A DNA stretch of 64,000 nt from contig JAEERW010000008.1 of NCBI GenBank assembly GCA_016286055.1, positions 124,001-188,000 of the forward strand, given 5' to 3'. The DNA is from Bacteroidales bacterium. Its GTDB lineage: Bacteria > Bacteroidota > Bacteroidia > Bacteroidales > UBA3824. A program made the position numbers and the translations under genes. Shown here piece after piece: positions 62,094 to 64,000 of the stretch (positions are counted from its first letter, which is position 1; every line of letters begins with the position of its first letter). The notes under the pieces are model-generated. The model saw nothing but the letters and a program-made list of their open reading frames with translations, was not told the origin of the DNA and searched no databases.

Positions 62094-63308
62094 TTAAAAA
62101 GCATATTGCAACATTACTGTAACAGAGTGGGTTGCGAGACCGAGGTCGTCGTTGTCGCGGTCGAGTTGCGTGGCGTGACCCGTGCGACCCATATACTGAT
62201 ACATTGCTTGGAGTTTGAGGTTGGTGTCTTTTATGAAATAATTGAAACCAAAGGCGGGCATATTGATAATGCCGTCCTCAGAGGTGGCGTTGCGGTCCAT
62301 AAAGTCGTAACGTGCAGCCACTTGCCACTGATTAGCCACAAAATATCCAGCCTGAGCGTATCCGCCCCAATAGTTGAAAGTATCGTCGATTTTTTGACGG
62401 TCGGTGAATCCCACGTGCATCATATATGCCTCGGCAGCGATGTAGAGGCGGTTTTTCATATAGGCAAATTCAAATCCAAAACGGCTGTCGTTGGTGCTTT
62501 CGCTCTCGCTCTCGATGTTGGTGTTGGCAGAGAGTGCGATAATCATTTTTTGGTCGTTGAGGTTGTTGGGATTTCCCTGAGTAGAAGGCATATAGCCAAA
62601 CGGCATTACCGCAATTCTACCTGCATAGAGAAGCGACGGAAGTCCCTTGATGTCGTCGCTGAGGGTCTTGGTGGCGGAATTTACGCTTGCGCCCGTGCCG
62701 TTGAAAATGCCGGCTTCGTAACTGAATTTGTTGTTTGCCACAAGTCCGTGAGCCATTACACCAAGGTCGAAACCTGTGCCGATTGAGGGGTTTACGGCGT
62801 TCAAAACGTGAGGCATTATCACGTTGGTTGTCAGCGATGTAGGCACGCAGGGAAGAAGAGTTTCGCCCAAAGTGGTGAGGTAGGCGTGGGTGTAGGGAGT
62901 TTTGAATTTTCCAACGCGGAAACTGAGTGCATTGCTGGCCTTTACGTCGAACCAAGCCTGTTGCAAAAGTGCTCCGCCCGAACCGGCGGCATTAATGCTG
63001 AGGTTAAACGAAATTCTGTCGTAAACCTTGCCTGTGAAACCAAGGATTGCATACGGAATTGCAAAACCCGAGTTCATTACATTGTCTTGATTATAAGCCT
63101 TGTCGAGACCCTCGTCGTCGTACCAATTGTATTTTGCGGCGGTTTGAATCAAGGTGTAAGGCTTGAAAACAAAATCGCCTTTCTTAGATTTAATTGAAAA
63201 ACCTTCACGTCCGGCAAGCGACACAACGCCATTGTCGGTATCTTCGGTCTGCGCTGAAACTGTGAGCGTTACAGCAGATAGTATTGTTATCAAAAATATC
63301 TTTTTCAT
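62094..63308 (-). CDS. Porin (phosphate-selective porin O/P-like)
   Basis: 404 residues, signal peptide ending LTVSAQ (about 1-20). Beta-barrel pattern with GDFVFKPYTLIQTAAKYNWYDDE, GFAIPYAILGFTGKVYDRISFNLSINAAG, and FRVGKFKTPYTHAYL, as in Bacteroidota porins of the OprO/P type, ending in an aromatic residue (MLQYAF). Located between two heme-protein genes, so it may provide entry of the substrate or ion used by that system (inference). Confidence 0.85.
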   Translation of the reverse strand: MKKIFLITILSAVTLTVSAQTEDTDNGVVSLAGREGFSIKSKKGDFVFKPYTLIQTAAKYNWYDDEGLDKAYNQDNVMNSGFAIPYAILGFTGKVYDRISFNLSINAAGSGGALLQQAWFDVKASNALSFRVGKFKTPYTHAYLTTLGETLLPCVPTSLTTNVIMPHVLNAVNPSIGTGFDLGVMAHGLVANNKFSYEAGIFNGTGASVNSATKTLSDDIKGLPSLLYAGRIAVMPFGYMPSTQGNPNNLNDQKMIIALSANTNIESESESTNDSRFGFEFAYMKNRLYIAAEAYMMHVGFTDRQKIDDTFNYWGGYAQAGYFVANQWQVAARYDFMDRNATSEDGIINMPAFGFNYFIKDTNLKLQAMYQYMGRTGHATQLDRDNDDLGLATHSVTVMLQYAF

Positions 63309-63323
63309 CTTTTTATGTTTTTT

Positions 63324-63445
63324 ATCAACGAATTAAACTAATACACTGAAAATGTATTCGTTACATTCGTATTAATAAAAATACTTGCGTTTTTATTAAT
63401 TATTTTCATAATTATTCTTCGTTTTAATTAGTTTAATTCGTTGAT
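63324..63445. repeat. 122-bp intergenic element with 18-bp terminal inverted repeats
   Basis: ATCAACGAATTAAACTAA (63324-63341) and its exact reverse complement TTAGTTTAATTCGTTGAT (63428-63445). The core holds a smaller hairpin (ATTAATAAAAA with TTTTTATTAAT). The shared CAACGAATTAAAC end links it to the element at 61975-62085; cores differ. Confidence 0.75.
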
Positions 63446-63455
63446 GATTATTTAT

Positions 63456-64000
63456 TTACAAACTCTCTAAAAATGTTACTAATGCCTCCCTGTCTTCTTT
63501 TGGCATTTTGGCGAAGAGGTTTTTGGAGGCTTCGCCTTCGCCGCCGTGCCACATTATGGCTTCGGTGAAATTGCGGGCGCGTCCGTCGTGGAGAAAATAT
63601 GTGTGTCCGTTTACGATTTTTTGCAAGCCAACACCCCAAAGCGGTGTGGTGCGCCATTCGTTGCCTCGTGCTAAGCCGCTGACATAATTATCGTTGAGTC
63701 CAACGCCCATAATCTCGCTGCCCATATCGTGAAGCAAGAAATCAGAATACGGGTGGATGGTTTGTCCGCCGAGCCACGGAATCCGCGTACCATTCAACAG
63801 CACAGAACCTTGCGGCTGTGTGTGAAGCGTTGTAACGTGGCACAGATGGCATCCTGCGGCATAAAACATCTCCTCGCCGCGCTTTACCACAGGGTCGTTG
63901 ACGTTGCGGCGGGCGGGTACTCCAAGGCATTGCATATAGAGGTCAACATCTTCCATTTGCTGCGACGTAACGTCCAACTGATGGTAAGTGATGCCCATAG
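63456..64000 (-). CDS. Di-heme oxidoreductase (DUF1111, thiol oxidoreductase-like), 5' truncated
   Basis: C-terminal part, about 180 residues; the frame runs to the window edge, so the N-terminus with the first heme site is missing. Visible: VVKRGEEMFYAAGCHLCHV with a CHLCH heme motif, HPYSDFLLHDMGSEIMG, WRTTPLWGVG and FLHDGRARNFTEAIMWHGGEGEAS, all typical for DUF1111 proteins. These are periplasmic c-type cytochromes related to MauG/cytochrome c peroxidases and in Bacteroidota often sit beside imelysin-type iron-acquisition genes. Its gene leads the porin and mono-heme lipoprotein genes in transcription order. Confidence 0.85.
   Translation of the reverse strand, partial: MGITYHQLDVTSQQMEDVDLYMQCLGVPARRNVNDPVVKRGEEMFYAAGCHLCHVTTLHTQPQGSVLLNGTRIPWLGGQTIHPYSDFLLHDMGSEIMGVGLNDNYVSGLARGNEWRTTPLWGVGLQKIVNGHTYFLHDGRARNFTEAIMWHGGEGEASKNLFAKMPKEDREALVTFLESL

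Overview
The window reads as a chromosomal segment of a member of the Bacteroidota, probably Bacteroidales. Evidence: promoters matching the phylum-specific TTTG-N18-21-TAnnTTTG pattern, almost no Shine-Dalgarno sequences, many exported proteins ending their signal peptide in AQ, Bacteroidales-typical families (NA37 nucleoid protein, 6-bladed propeller lipoprotein, ResB-CcsA fusion, DksA-like gene after ileS) and a low-to-medium G+C content. Genus cannot be fixed from the sequence. No rRNA, CRISPR array, transposase or integrase was seen.

Layout. 1-5.8 kb: four co-directional genes for exported or membrane proteins: two CAP-domain proteins with Asp/His-rich tails, a caspase-like protein with a poly-Asn linker, and a TPR/SpoIIE-type (PP2C) phosphatase. 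5.8-9.3 kb: minus-strand housekeeping group (yitT-like, NA37, tsaB, DUF3108). 9.5-15 kb: a SiaC-like phosphoprotein, UbiD-family decarboxylase, an OmpR/PhoR-type two-component pair, aminopeptidase P. 15.2-23 kb: two unknown coupled genes, gltX-kdsB, tRNA-Cys, a DraG-like pseudoenzyme, an orphan structured RNA candidate, folB, glnS and tRNA-Gln. 23.2-32.3 kb: a signalling-rich block: a REC-histidine kinase with a double-REC partner, two more SpoIIE-type phosphatases, efp, and a tight operon of a duplicated TIR-like protein, a large nSTAND-type ATPase with C-terminal propeller, and a PP2C phosphatase. 32.4-46.5 kb: ileS, a zinc-less DksA-like protein, OmpA protein, Ig-like lipoprotein, lspA, a HAMP/GAF/PAS/hemerythrin sensor, metF, ettA. 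46.5-53.5 kb: an AT-rich two-gene module: TIR plus SIR2-like protein followed by a 1534-residue STAND ATPase ending in a formylglycine-generating-enzyme-like (FGE) domain. 53.6-57 kb: propeller lipoprotein, GNAT, isochorismatase, PhzF. 57-64 kb: a c-type-cytochrome region with the ResB-CcsA heme ligation protein, Rid-family protein, hemerythrin-LuxR regulator, mono-heme lipoprotein, porin and a di-heme (DUF1111) oxidoreductase cut by the window edge.

The most interesting parts are the two STAND/TIR loci. They share a logic (TIR or TIR-like protein encoded immediately upstream of a STAND ATPase with a C-terminal recognition-type domain) but differ in details: one carries a PP2C phosphatase, the other a SIR2-like region and an FGE-fold sensor. 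They are candidates for biological-conflict (anti-phage or self-recognition) or intracellular signalling systems. Other points for a second look: the orphan RNA, the ADP-ribosylglycohydrolase-like pseudoenzyme, a hemerythrin-like domain that lost several ligands at the end of a sensor with no recognisable output, a NarL-like 7-2-7 operator beside the hemerythrin-LuxR gene, and inverted-repeat elements between the cytochrome-region genes.
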